NCBI RefSeq assembly: GCF_018130385.1
Contig: NZ_JAFCLU010000014.1
Location: forward strand, 120,412-184,411
Reading direction: 5' to 3'
DNA from: Bradyrhizobium sp. AUGA SZCCT0283
GTDB lineage: Bacteria > Pseudomonadota > Alphaproteobacteria > Rhizobiales > Xanthobacteraceae
Length of the DNA: 64,000 nucleotides
Part shown: positions 25,344 through 33,392 of the stretch, one piece after another
How the letters are laid out: the number at the start of each line of letters is the position of its first letter
How positions within the stretch are numbered: the first letter of the stretch is position 1
Translations under genes and position numbers: made by a program
The notes under the pieces: model-generated
Databases searched by the model: none
Seen by the model: the letters and a program-made list of their open reading frames with translations, nothing else
Told to the model about the DNA's origin: nothing

Positions 25344-28049
25344 ATGCCGCCGCGCGAGCGGTCGCGATCGTCGAGGCTTGCCGTGGGGTTGAAGAGACTC
25401 AGCACGTACCGGAAGAAGCGTGATTTCGGCAAGACCGCCGAGCCTTCCGGCGAGGTCAAGGTCGCGCCCGCACGGCAGCGGCGCTTCGTGATCCAGAAGC
25501 ACGATGCAACGCGCCTGCACTACGATCTGCGGCTGGAATTCGACGGCGTCTTCAAATCCTGGGCGGTTACCAAGGGGCCGTCGCTCGATCCGCATGACAA
25601 GCGGCTGGCGGTCGAGGTTGAGGACCATCCGCTCGACTACGGCGATTTCGAAGGCACCATCCCGGACGACCAGTATGGCGGCGGCACCGTCATGCTGTGG
25701 GACCGCGGCACCTGGGAATCCGATGATCCCGAGCCCGGCTTCAAGAAGGGCGACCTGAAATTCACCCTGCATGGCGACAAGCTGCACGGCAGTTGGGTGC
25801 TCGTGCGGATGAAGGGCGACCGCTACGGCGGCAAGCGCACCAACTGGCTCCTGATCAAGCACCGCGACGAATTCGCCAAGGAAGGCGAAGCCAACGACAT
25901 CCTCGATGAGGATCGCTCCGTGGCTTCGGGGCGAACCATGGCGCAGATCGCGCAAGGCAAGGGCCAGGCGCCAAAGCCGTTCATGCTGGCCAAGAAGACA
26001 AAAGCCGATGCGGTCTGGCACTCGAACCGCGGCGATGCCGCTGAGGCGCGCAGCTTACGGAAGACGGCCGCATTGCGGGCTACCCCGGAAACGAAAACGC
26101 GGGCGCCGGCGCAAAGCGCAAGACCGAAGAAAGTCGCTGCCATGCCCGACTTCGTGGCGCCGCAACTCTGCACGGTGGTCGAGCGGCCGCCCGGCGGCGC
26201 GGGCTGGTGCCATGAAATCAAGTTCGACGGCTACCGGGTTCAATTGCGGGTCGAGGACGGCGATGCCGCGCTCTACACCCGCAAGGGGCTCGACTGGTCC
26301 GACAAGTTCAAGGCGATCGCGAAGGAAGCGACGTCACTTCCGGACGTGCTGATCGACGGCGAGATCGTCGCGCTCGACCATAACGGTGCACCGAACTTTT
26401 CCAGCCTGCAGGCGGCGTTGTCGGACGGCGACAGCGAAAGCCTGATCTTCTATGCATTCGACCTGATGTTCGCCGATGGCGAAGATCTTCGCGGCCTGCC
26501 GCTCGGTGAACGCAAGGCGCGGCTGAAGAAGCTGTTGGAAGCGCGCAAGGGCAAGGAGAAGCAGATCCGCTATGTCGAGCATTTCGAAAGCGGCGGCGAT
26601 GCCGTGCTGCAGTCGGCCTGCAAGCTGGAACTGGAAGGCATCGTCTCCAAGAAGCTGGATGCGCCCTATCGCTCCGGCCGATCGGAGAACTGGACCAAGG
26701 CGAAATGCCGCGCCGGTCACGAGGTGGTGCTGGGTGGCTGGAAGACCACCAACGGCAAATTCCGCTCGCTGATGGCCGGCGTCTACCGCGGCGACCATCT
26801 CGCCTTTGTCGGCATGGTCGGTACCGGTTTCGGTCAGGACAAGGTTCGCCGCATCATGCCGGCGCTGAAGGCGGCCGCATCCGACAAAAGCCCGTTCGGC
26901 GGCAAGAATGCGCCGAAGAAAACCCGCGACGTGCACTGGCTGAAGCCGGAGCTCGTCGCCGAGATTGAATTCGCGGGCTTTACGGCGGACGGCAATATCC
27001 GCCAGGCCGCGTTCAAGGGCCTGCGGCAGGACAAGCCGGCCAAGGAAGTGGAGGCGGAAATGCCATCCAAGGCTGACGTCGCACAGCCCAGACCGGGCAA
27101 GGACAAGGGCGCGGCGGCGCGCACCAAGCCTGCGTCGAACAAGGCCGCCGAGGTCATGGGCGTGGTGATCTCGAAGCCCGACAAGTCGCTGTGGCCCGAT
27201 GCCGGCGACGGCGAGGGCGTCACCAAGCTCGACCTCGCGCAGTATTTCGAGGCGGTCGGCGAATGGTTGATCGGCCATATCAGGGGCCGACCATGCTCGA
27301 TTGTCCGCGCGCCTGATAGCATCCATGGCGAAAAATTCTTCCAGCGCCATGCGATGCAGGGCGCGTCCAACCTGTTCGAATTGGCCAAGGTTTCAGGCGA
27401 CCGCAAACCGTATCTGCAGATCGACCGGGTGGAGGGGTTGGCGGCAGTGGCGCAGATCGGGGGATTGGAGCTGCATCCCTGGAATTGCGCGCCCGATGCC
27501 TATGATACGCCGGGCCGGCTGGTGTTCGATCTCGATCCCGCGCCGAATGTCGAATTCCCGGAAGTGATCGAAGCGGCAAAGGACTTGCGTCAGCGACTGA
27601 CCGCCGTCGGCCTTGAAAGCTTCTGCAAGACCACCGGCGGCAAGGGCCTGCATGTGGTGTCGCCGCTGCTCCACGGCGCAAGGGACAAGGTCTCGTGGAA
27701 GGAAGCCAAGGCGTTCGCGCAAGGCATCTGCCAGTGGATGGCCAACGACGACCCTGAGCGCTATCTGCTCAACATGTCGAAGAAACTGCGCAAGGGAAAG
27801 ATCTTCCTCGACTACCTGCGCAACGACCGGATGTCGACGGCGGTCGCCGTGCTGTCGCCGCGTGCGCGCGAGGGTGCCACCGTCTCGATGCCGCTGACCT
27901 GGCCGCAGGTGCGCGGCGACCTCGATCCGAAGAAGTATACGGTGCGCACCGTGCCGGCGTTGCTGGCCAAGACCAAGGCGTGGGATGGCTACGACGATGC
28001 GGCGGCGTCGATCAAGCCGGCGATGAAGAAGCTGGCTGGGAAGCTGTAG
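25344..28049 (+). CDS. ligD: ATP-dependent DNA ligase LigD (phosphoesterase-ligase-polymerase)
   Basis: This protein of up to 901 residues has three domains in the order of Pseudomonas LigD. The 3'-phosphoesterase domain spans about 35-190 (RFVIQKHDATRLHYDLRLEF, LIKHRDEFA). The ligase domain spans about 250-550, with the AMP-accepting Lys293 in EIKFDGYR and motif IV EGIVSK. The primase-like polymerase domain spans about 610-895, with the metal-binding VFDLDPAP and TTGGKGLHVV. It repairs double-strand breaks with Ku. The start is uncertain: ATG 25344 abuts the ku promoter, while GTG 25383 or TTG 25389 would begin closer to the conserved STYRKKRDFGKT. Confidence 0.93.
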   Translation: MPPRERSRSSRLAVGLKRLSTYRKKRDFGKTAEPSGEVKVAPARQRRFVIQKHDATRLHYDLRLEFDGVFKSWAVTKGPSLDPHDKRLAVEVEDHPLDYGDFEGTIPDDQYGGGTVMLWDRGTWESDDPEPGFKKGDLKFTLHGDKLHGSWVLVRMKGDRYGGKRTNWLLIKHRDEFAKEGEANDILDEDRSVASGRTMAQIAQGKGQAPKPFMLAKKTKADAVWHSNRGDAAEARSLRKTAALRATPETKTRAPAQSARPKKVAAMPDFVAPQLCTVVERPPGGAGWCHEIKFDGYRVQLRVEDGDAALYTRKGLDWSDKFKAIAKEATSLPDVLIDGEIVALDHNGAPNFSSLQAALSDGDSESLIFYAFDLMFADGEDLRGLPLGERKARLKKLLEARKGKEKQIRYVEHFESGGDAVLQSACKLELEGIVSKKLDAPYRSGRSENWTKAKCRAGHEVVLGGWKTTNGKFRSLMAGVYRGDHLAFVGMVGTGFGQDKVRRIMPALKAAASDKSPFGGKNAPKKTRDVHWLKPELVAEIEFAGFTADGNIRQAAFKGLRQDKPAKEVEAEMPSKADVAQPRPGKDKGAAARTKPASNKAAEVMGVVISKPDKSLWPDAGDGEGVTKLDLAQYFEAVGEWLIGHIRGRPCSIVRAPDSIHGEKFFQRHAMQGASNLFELAKVSGDRKPYLQIDRVEGLAAVAQIGGLELHPWNCAPDAYDTPGRLVFDLDPAPNVEFPEVIEAAKDLRQRLTAVGLESFCKTTGGKGLHVVSPLLHGARDKVSWKEAKAFAQGICQWMANDDPERYLLNMSKKLRKGKIFLDYLRNDRMSTAVAVLSPRAREGATVSMPLTWPQVRGDLDPKKYTVRTVPALLAKTKAWDGYDDAAASIKPAMKKLAGKL

Positions 28050-28075
28050 GGCCCAACTGCAACCGTTACGCAAGT

Positions 28076-28163
28076 CGTCATGCCCGGGCTTGTGCCGGGC
28101 ATCCGTCTTAAGGCTGTCGCGGCGACCAAGACGTGGATGGCCGGGACAAGCCCGGCCATGACG
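28076..28163. repeat. Palindromic repeat of the GTCATGCCCGGGC type after ligD
   Basis: The left arm CGTCATGCCCGGGCTTGTGC with CGGGCATCCGTCTT and the right arm GACGTGGATGGCCGGGACAA with GCCCGGCCATGACG form a long imperfect inverted repeat of about 88 nt. It lies between convergent ligD and the DUF3309 gene. I associate this repeat with many Bradyrhizobium intergenic regions, from memory. Confidence 0.75.
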
Positions 28164-28192
28164 AAGATCGAAAACCAATGTGCGCGTCTTGC

Positions 28193-28357
28193 CTAGAGCT
28201 TCCCGAGCAGCAATAGGATCAGCAGGATCACGATCACCAAGCCCAGCCCACCGCCGCCGTAATATCCGGTGCCGTAGAACGGACCGCCGCCGATGCCGCT
28301 GAATCCGCCAAGCAGGGCGATGATGAGAATGATCAGGATGATGGTGCCGATTGACAT
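28193..28357 (-). CDS. DUF3309 family small membrane protein
   Basis: This 54-residue protein has two hydrophobic helices (IGTIILIILIIALLGGF and LGLVIVILLILLLLG) joined by a Gly/Tyr-rich loop. That is the DUF3309 pattern. The ATG at 28357 has GAGGAGAGACTC upstream; the frame continues to 28663 without conserved content. The function of the family is unknown. An EcfG-type promoter lies at 28413-28437, which would place it in the general stress regulon. Confidence 0.82.
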   Translation of the reverse strand: MSIGTIILIILIIALLGGFSGIGGGPFYGTGYYGGGGLGLVIVILLILLLLGKL

Positions 28358-28412
28358 GAGTCTCTCCTCAGCCCGGTAGGGCCTTATGTTTGTTCTGCCC
28401 TGAGACGGTAAC

Positions 28413-28437
28413 AACAAGCCGGAATCTCCAAAGTTCC
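28413..28437 (-). promoter_or_regulatory. EcfG-type promoter of the DUF3309 gene
   Basis: The minus strand reads GGAAC-N16-TGTT, with the -35 element at 28437-28433 and the -10 element at 28416-28413. The -10 core differs from CGTT only in its less conserved first base. It lies 56 bp upstream of the DUF3309 ATG. Confidence 0.55.
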
Positions 28438-28520
28438 ATATTGCGCCGCGATAAACGGCGCGCCTCTTCTTTTCGAACCGCGTGCAATTACATCCGGTTG
28501 GACAAGAGAGGATTTTTGCG

Positions 28521-28832
28521 ATGACCAAACCATTGGTAGTTTCGATCCCGCACAGCTTGGGACGCGAGGAAGCCATGCGCCGCCTGAAGACGGGGCTTTC
28601 GCGCGCCGCTTCCAGCGTACCGGTGCTGAGCGTCGACGAGGAGCGATGGGAAGATAACCGCATGATTTTTCGCGTTCGCGCGCTAGGCCAGGCCGCCGCC
28701 GGCCATGTCGATGTGGCGGAAGATCATGTGCAGGTGGAAGTCGTGCTGCCGTGGCTGTTGCAGCGCTTTGCCGAGGTGGCGCAGGCTGCGATCCAGAACC
28801 GTGGCAAGCTGCTACTGACCAAGAAAAGCTGA
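28521..28832 (+). CDS. Polyhydroxyalkanoic acid system family protein
   Basis: This 103-residue protein begins with the family signature VSIPHSLGREEAMRRLKTGL and ends with a helix LLQRFAEVAQAAIQNRGKLLL. The middle forms alternating strands (MIFRVRALGQAAAGHVDVAEDHVQVEVVLP). It matches the small PHA-system proteins (PHA_gran_rgn) found near polyhydroxyalkanoate genes, but no other PHA gene is in the window. The ATG has GAGAGGATTTTTGCG upstream. It converges on treY with 7 nt between stop codons. Confidence 0.8.
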   Translation: MTKPLVVSIPHSLGREEAMRRLKTGLSRAASSVPVLSVDEERWEDNRMIFRVRALGQAAAGHVDVAEDHVQVEVVLPWLLQRFAEVAQAAIQNRGKLLLTKKS

Positions 28833-28839
28833 TGTTGGC

Positions 28840-31629
28840 CTAGGCCCGGCTGCGCTTGCGTGCCAATTTGGCCGCGCCGTTGAACCTCGCCCTCAGTACT
28901 GCGACCGGCAGATGCGTCAGCAAGTCGGACAGCCGCAATTGTGTGGCATCGGCGTCGGCAAAACCTTCCACCGCATAGCCGGCGACATCAAGCGCGGCGT
29001 CGTAATTCTCCGGACCGGGCCAATGTCTGCCCCCGTCGGTCAACGGCGCAAACCAGCGCGTCACCACGATGATCGCGGCCTCGCGGCTGCGGCGCCGGGC
29101 GAATGCGATGAAATGGTCGCGATGCGGTCCGCTCACTTCCAAAGGCTCGTAATCGCCGACCGTGAATATATCGGCGAGTTCGTTCCGAAGCTTGAGCAGG
29201 TGCCGTGTCCAGGCGAGCTTCAGATGACCGCTCGGCCACTTCTCGACCAGTCGGTCCCAATCCGGTTTCTCCAGCGCCTCAAGCCGCCCTGCGCGTTCGG
29301 CAAAGTCGACCGGCCGCCGGTTGTCGGGATCGACCAGTGAGAAATCCCAAAGCTCCGCACCCTGATAGAAATCCGGTACGCCTGGCATCATCGCCTTCAG
29401 CGTGATCTGGCTGAGCGAATTCAAGGCGCCCAGCAGCGACAGCCGCTGCGCCAGCGTTTGCAGCGCGTTGAGGAATTCTCCTGAGAGCGAAGGATCGAGA
29501 ATTTTTTCGATGAAACTCTTGACGCCCGCCTCATAGGCTACGTGGGGATTGAGCCAGCTCGTTTCCTGCTTGCCCTCGCGCGCGGCCTTCAGCGCATACT
29601 CCTGCATCCGCTCCAGAAACGAGGCGTCGTCCGGCTGCCATGCCCCGAGCAGCGCCTGATACAGCATGTATTCGGATGTCGCCGACGGCGCGCGCAAATC
29701 GCCATCGACCGAAAGATGCGGCGCGTTGAGCAGCTTCCACCGGGCCACGGCGCTGGTCCATTCGCCCGGCATTTCCGACAGCGCCATGATGCGCGCCCGC
29801 GCATCCTCGCCGCGCTTGGTGTCATGCGTCGCGGTGGCCGTCATGCCGTGCGGCCATTCGCTCGCGCGGGCCCGCATCATCCCGTGGAATTCGTCGACCG
29901 AAAGCGCTTTTGCGGCCGGATCGCCGCCGACCTCATTGAGGGCGAGCAGGCGGTGGTAGCGGTAGAACGTCGTGTCCTCCAGCGACTTCGCCATCATGGG
30001 GCCGGTGAATTGCTGCACCTTCAACGCGAAACGTCTCACGCGCGGCGCGCTGTGGCGCGTGCGCCCGGGCTTGATCAGGTCCATCGTCAGGGTGTCGCGG
30101 AGAAAGTCGAAAATGCCGTCGTCGGCGGCAAACCAGTCGGCACGTGCCCGTTCGATCGTCCCAGAGATCAACTGGCGATCATGCGCGGATGGGCCTGAGG
30201 ACGTCAGGTAGGTGCGGTACACCGGGAAGTGCAGCACATAGAGTTCGAGCGCCTGCCGCAGGCTGTCGGCGGAATAATCGCGGGTGGAGTAATGCCCGCT
30301 GGCAATCCGCGCCAGCAGGCGCGTCAGCACGGTGAACTCGCTGGTCAGCAGCGTTTCCAGCACGCGGCGTTTTGCCTCCCGCAGGATCGGTTCTAGTTTT
30401 GGCGACTGGTTGCTGACCTGCCGCCAGATCTCGTCAAGCGGCTCCAGGCCGCGGCCGTCGGTCAGCACATGGGTGATGACGTTCATCCACTCATAGCCGG
30501 TAGTGCCGTGAACGCCGGCGAACGACGGCAGCTTTTCGTGTTCGCCGAGAATTTTCTCGATCACGAGATAAAACGGGCCGCCGCGTCCACCCTGCGCGTC
30601 GCGGACCAGCCGGCGCAGGCGCTGGAAATACTGGACGGGATCGCGCAGGCCGTCGATGTGGTCGAGCCGCAGCCCGTGAAGCTTTTCCTCTGCAATCAGC
30701 CGTTTGACCAGGCGATGGATCGCCTCGAAGGTGCCGGCGTCCTCGACGCGCAAGCCCGCCAGCGTATTGATGTCGAAGAAGCGCCGGTAGTTGATGTCGC
30801 TGGAAGCGAGCCGCCAGTGGCCGAGCTTGTAGTGCTGGCGTTCGAGCAGATGGTGCAGCGAAAGCGTCGGCGCTGTGCGATCCGGTCCGGCGCGATAGGC
30901 CGCGAGCCCACGCGCGATGATGTCGGCGGCTCCAGCGATGCCCTTCAATTCGGCCTTGAAGGCAGGCGCTTCCTTACGGTTGGGGCGTCTTGGCCCCTGA
31001 TAACGGGAGGCCAGCGCAAGCATTGCCTTGCCGGGTGCGCTTTCCTCTGCGTCTGTCTCCTTGACGATCATGCGCAGAATTTCGCCGTAGCGCTCCGGCG
31101 CGATCGGCAGCCGATGCTCGAAATACCAGGCCGAAAAGCTGCCTTCGGCGGGATCGTAGCGCAGCTCGATCTCACCGTTTTCCAATGCGTGGCCGTAGGA
31201 CGAGCCGATGATCGGCAGTAGCACGCCGCCGCGGGCGCGGTATGGCAACTGCTCCCAGTCGATGTCGAAGGAGGCGGCGTGCGGCGAGGCGGGTCCCCAT
31301 TCCAGCACGTCGAGCCACCATGGATTATCGGCAAAATGCACGCCGACATGGTTGGGCACGAAATCCAGGATCAGCCCGAGATCGTGTTGCCGCAGCACGG
31401 CGCTCAGCCGCTCGAAGCCGGCTTCGCCTCCCAGTTCGGGATTGAACTGGGCGTGGTCGGTGACGTCATAGCCATGCGTGCTGCCCTTGCGGGCGCGCAT
31501 GAAGGGCGAGGCATAGAGATGGGTGATGCCGAGCGCCTTCAGGTAGGGCGCCACGGCAGCGGCGGCGTCGAAATCGAAATCCGCCGACAATTGCAGGCGG
31601 TAGGTCGCGACCGGGATCGCCGGGGGCAT
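28840..31629 (-). CDS. treY: Maltooligosyltrehalose synthase
   Basis: This 929-residue GH13 enzyme turns the reducing end of a maltodextrin into a trehalose unit by intramolecular transglucosylation. The fold starts at PVATYRLQLSADFDFDAAAA, followed by SPFMRARKGSTHGYDVTDH, LDFVPNHVGV, GLRLDHIDGLRDP, and later TATHDTKRGEDARAR and PGVPDFYQGAEL, all diagnostic of TreY. The ATG at 31629 lies 5 nt after the treZ stop; the longer frame to 31791 overlaps treZ. It is the last gene of the operon. TreZ then releases trehalose from its product. Confidence 0.95.
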   Translation of the reverse strand: MPPAIPVATYRLQLSADFDFDAAAAVAPYLKALGITHLYASPFMRARKGSTHGYDVTDHAQFNPELGGEAGFERLSAVLRQHDLGLILDFVPNHVGVHFADNPWWLDVLEWGPASPHAASFDIDWEQLPYRARGGVLLPIIGSSYGHALENGEIELRYDPAEGSFSAWYFEHRLPIAPERYGEILRMIVKETDAEESAPGKAMLALASRYQGPRRPNRKEAPAFKAELKGIAGAADIIARGLAAYRAGPDRTAPTLSLHHLLERQHYKLGHWRLASSDINYRRFFDINTLAGLRVEDAGTFEAIHRLVKRLIAEEKLHGLRLDHIDGLRDPVQYFQRLRRLVRDAQGGRGGPFYLVIEKILGEHEKLPSFAGVHGTTGYEWMNVITHVLTDGRGLEPLDEIWRQVSNQSPKLEPILREAKRRVLETLLTSEFTVLTRLLARIASGHYSTRDYSADSLRQALELYVLHFPVYRTYLTSSGPSAHDRQLISGTIERARADWFAADDGIFDFLRDTLTMDLIKPGRTRHSAPRVRRFALKVQQFTGPMMAKSLEDTTFYRYHRLLALNEVGGDPAAKALSVDEFHGMMRARASEWPHGMTATATHDTKRGEDARARIMALSEMPGEWTSAVARWKLLNAPHLSVDGDLRAPSATSEYMLYQALLGAWQPDDASFLERMQEYALKAAREGKQETSWLNPHVAYEAGVKSFIEKILDPSLSGEFLNALQTLAQRLSLLGALNSLSQITLKAMMPGVPDFYQGAELWDFSLVDPDNRRPVDFAERAGRLEALEKPDWDRLVEKWPSGHLKLAWTRHLLKLRNELADIFTVGDYEPLEVSGPHRDHFIAFARRRSREAAIIVVTRWFAPLTDGGRHWPGPENYDAALDVAGYAVEGFADADATQLRLSDLLTHLPVAVLRARFNGAAKLARKRSRA

Positions 31630-31634
31630 TTTTC

Positions 31635-33392
31635 CTATCCGATGCGCCAGAGCACCGTCCATGGCGGGACGCTGCCGCCCAACTCGCTGCCCCAGATCCG
31701 GGTTCCCGCGTGCCCTCCCGGCGCATGGCTGACAGTCTGGTCCGATAGGTTGGCGAGCAGGCGAAGCGTGGCGCCATCGCCCATCCGCCAATTGGCCGTC
31801 AGCAGCCGATTGTCGCCCGCGCGCGCCTCACCGAAGGCTGCGCCCGCGAGCCGCGGGACAATCTCTTGCCGGCGGACTTTCAACAGGTCCCGCACCAATG
31901 TCAGCCGCTTCCGTGCCGGCGGCGCGTCGCGCTCGTTCCAGTCAAGCACGGCGGAATCGCGGGTCGATGGATCGAGAGCGTCCGGTACCTCGTCGCCAAA
32001 TTCCGCATAGGCCCAGGCATATTCGGCGCGGCGGCCCTTGCGGACGGCCTCGGCGAGTTTGCTGCCGAAATCGCAGAAGAACGGGAAGGGCGCCTTCGAG
32101 CCCCATTCCTCGCCCATGAACAGCATGGGAATGGACGGCGCCAGCAGCAGCACGGCGAGCGCCGCATCGATGGCCCGCGCATCCGCACTGCTTTCGAGCC
32201 GGTCGCCCAACGCGCGATTGCCGACCTGGTCGTGGTTCTGCAGGAAGTTGATGAAGGCGACAGGCGCCAAATGGCCGCTCGGCTCGCCGCGCTTGCCACC
32301 GCGAAACGCCGACGGCTCCCCTTGATAGACGAAGCCGGATGACAGCGAGCGCGCGATATCCGAGATCGGCGCGCGCTGGTAGTCGCCATAATAGCCCTGC
32401 TTCTCGCCGGTCATCAGCACGCGCCAGGCGTGATGATAATCGTCGTTCCACTGCGCGCGATACTTTCCGCGCGGGGGATCCTCGCCGGCATCCAGAATGC
32501 TGGCGCGGTTGTCGCCGTTTTCCAGGACCAGATGTATGTGCCGGCCGGTTTCCGCGGCGAGCTTGCCGGCAGTGGCGCTGAGATCGTGCAGCAGCGACAG
32601 CCCGCCCGGCTCGACGATTGAGTTGACGGCATCGAGCCGCAGCCCGTCGAAGCGATAGTCCCGCAGCCAGGAGAGCGCGTTCTCGATTGCGAAGGCACGG
32701 ACTTCCTTCACGCGATAATCGATCGCGCTGCCCCAGGGCGTGTGGGCTTCCGTGAAGAACGAAGGCGCATAGCGGCCGAGATAATTCCCTTCGGGGCCGA
32801 AATGGTTGTAGACCACGTCGAGCATCACCATCAGCCCGCGCAGATGCGCCGCGTCGATCAGCGCCTTGAGATCTTCAGGCCGTCCATAGGCGCTGTCGGG
32901 CGCGTACCACAGTACGCCGTCATAGCCCCAGTTGCGGGAGCCGGCAAAATCCGCCAGCGGCATCAATTCCAGCGCGGTGATGCCGGTCTCTGCGAGATGA
33001 TCGAGCCTCTCGATCATCGCGCGATAGCTGCCTTCTTTGGTGAACGTGCCGACATGGGCCTCGATGACGACCGCCTCCTGCCACGGACGTCCGCGCCAGT
33101 TCGCGGCGCGCCACGGATAGGATTCATGGTCGATCACTTCGCTCGGGCCGAACACATCGTCGGGTTGAAACGCCGACGCCGGATCCGGCACGTCGATCTC
33201 GCCGTCGATGCGGAATTTGTAACGCGCGCCGGCCTTCACGCCGGCGAGGTCGGCCGTGAACCAGCCGTCCTCGCCGTGCTTCATTGCGTGAGGTTGCTCC
33301 AGCATCACCTCGACGCGTTTGGCCGCCGGCGCCCACAGCCGAAATCGCGTGCCGTAGTTTGCCAGACACGGGCCGAATTGCCGGCCGTTCAT
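31635..33392 (-). CDS. treZ: Maltooligosyltrehalose trehalohydrolase
   Basis: This 585-residue GH13 enzyme hydrolyses maltooligosyltrehalose and releases trehalose. It has an N-terminal carbohydrate-binding-like beta domain (FRLWAPAAKRVEVML), the GH13 motifs DVVYNHFGPEGNYLGRYAP, GLRLDAVNSI and FLQNHDQVGNRALGDRL, and the TreZ pattern GYDGVLWYAPDSAYG. Its ATG overlaps the glgX stop by four bases, and treY follows after 5 nt. Confidence 0.95.
   Translation of the reverse strand: MNGRQFGPCLANYGTRFRLWAPAAKRVEVMLEQPHAMKHGEDGWFTADLAGVKAGARYKFRIDGEIDVPDPASAFQPDDVFGPSEVIDHESYPWRAANWRGRPWQEAVVIEAHVGTFTKEGSYRAMIERLDHLAETGITALELMPLADFAGSRNWGYDGVLWYAPDSAYGRPEDLKALIDAAHLRGLMVMLDVVYNHFGPEGNYLGRYAPSFFTEAHTPWGSAIDYRVKEVRAFAIENALSWLRDYRFDGLRLDAVNSIVEPGGLSLLHDLSATAGKLAAETGRHIHLVLENGDNRASILDAGEDPPRGKYRAQWNDDYHHAWRVLMTGEKQGYYGDYQRAPISDIARSLSSGFVYQGEPSAFRGGKRGEPSGHLAPVAFINFLQNHDQVGNRALGDRLESSADARAIDAALAVLLLAPSIPMLFMGEEWGSKAPFPFFCDFGSKLAEAVRKGRRAEYAWAYAEFGDEVPDALDPSTRDSAVLDWNERDAPPARKRLTLVRDLLKVRRQEIVPRLAGAAFGEARAGDNRLLTANWRMGDGATLRLLANLSDQTVSHAPGGHAGTRIWGSELGGSVPPWTVLWRIG

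Noticed and set aside
28470..28502. Possible EcfG promoter (CGAAC-N17-GGTT) before the PHA-system gene
   Set aside because: Both boxes deviate from consensus, and the spacing is at the limit. It is too weak next to the two good matches at 25317 and 28413.
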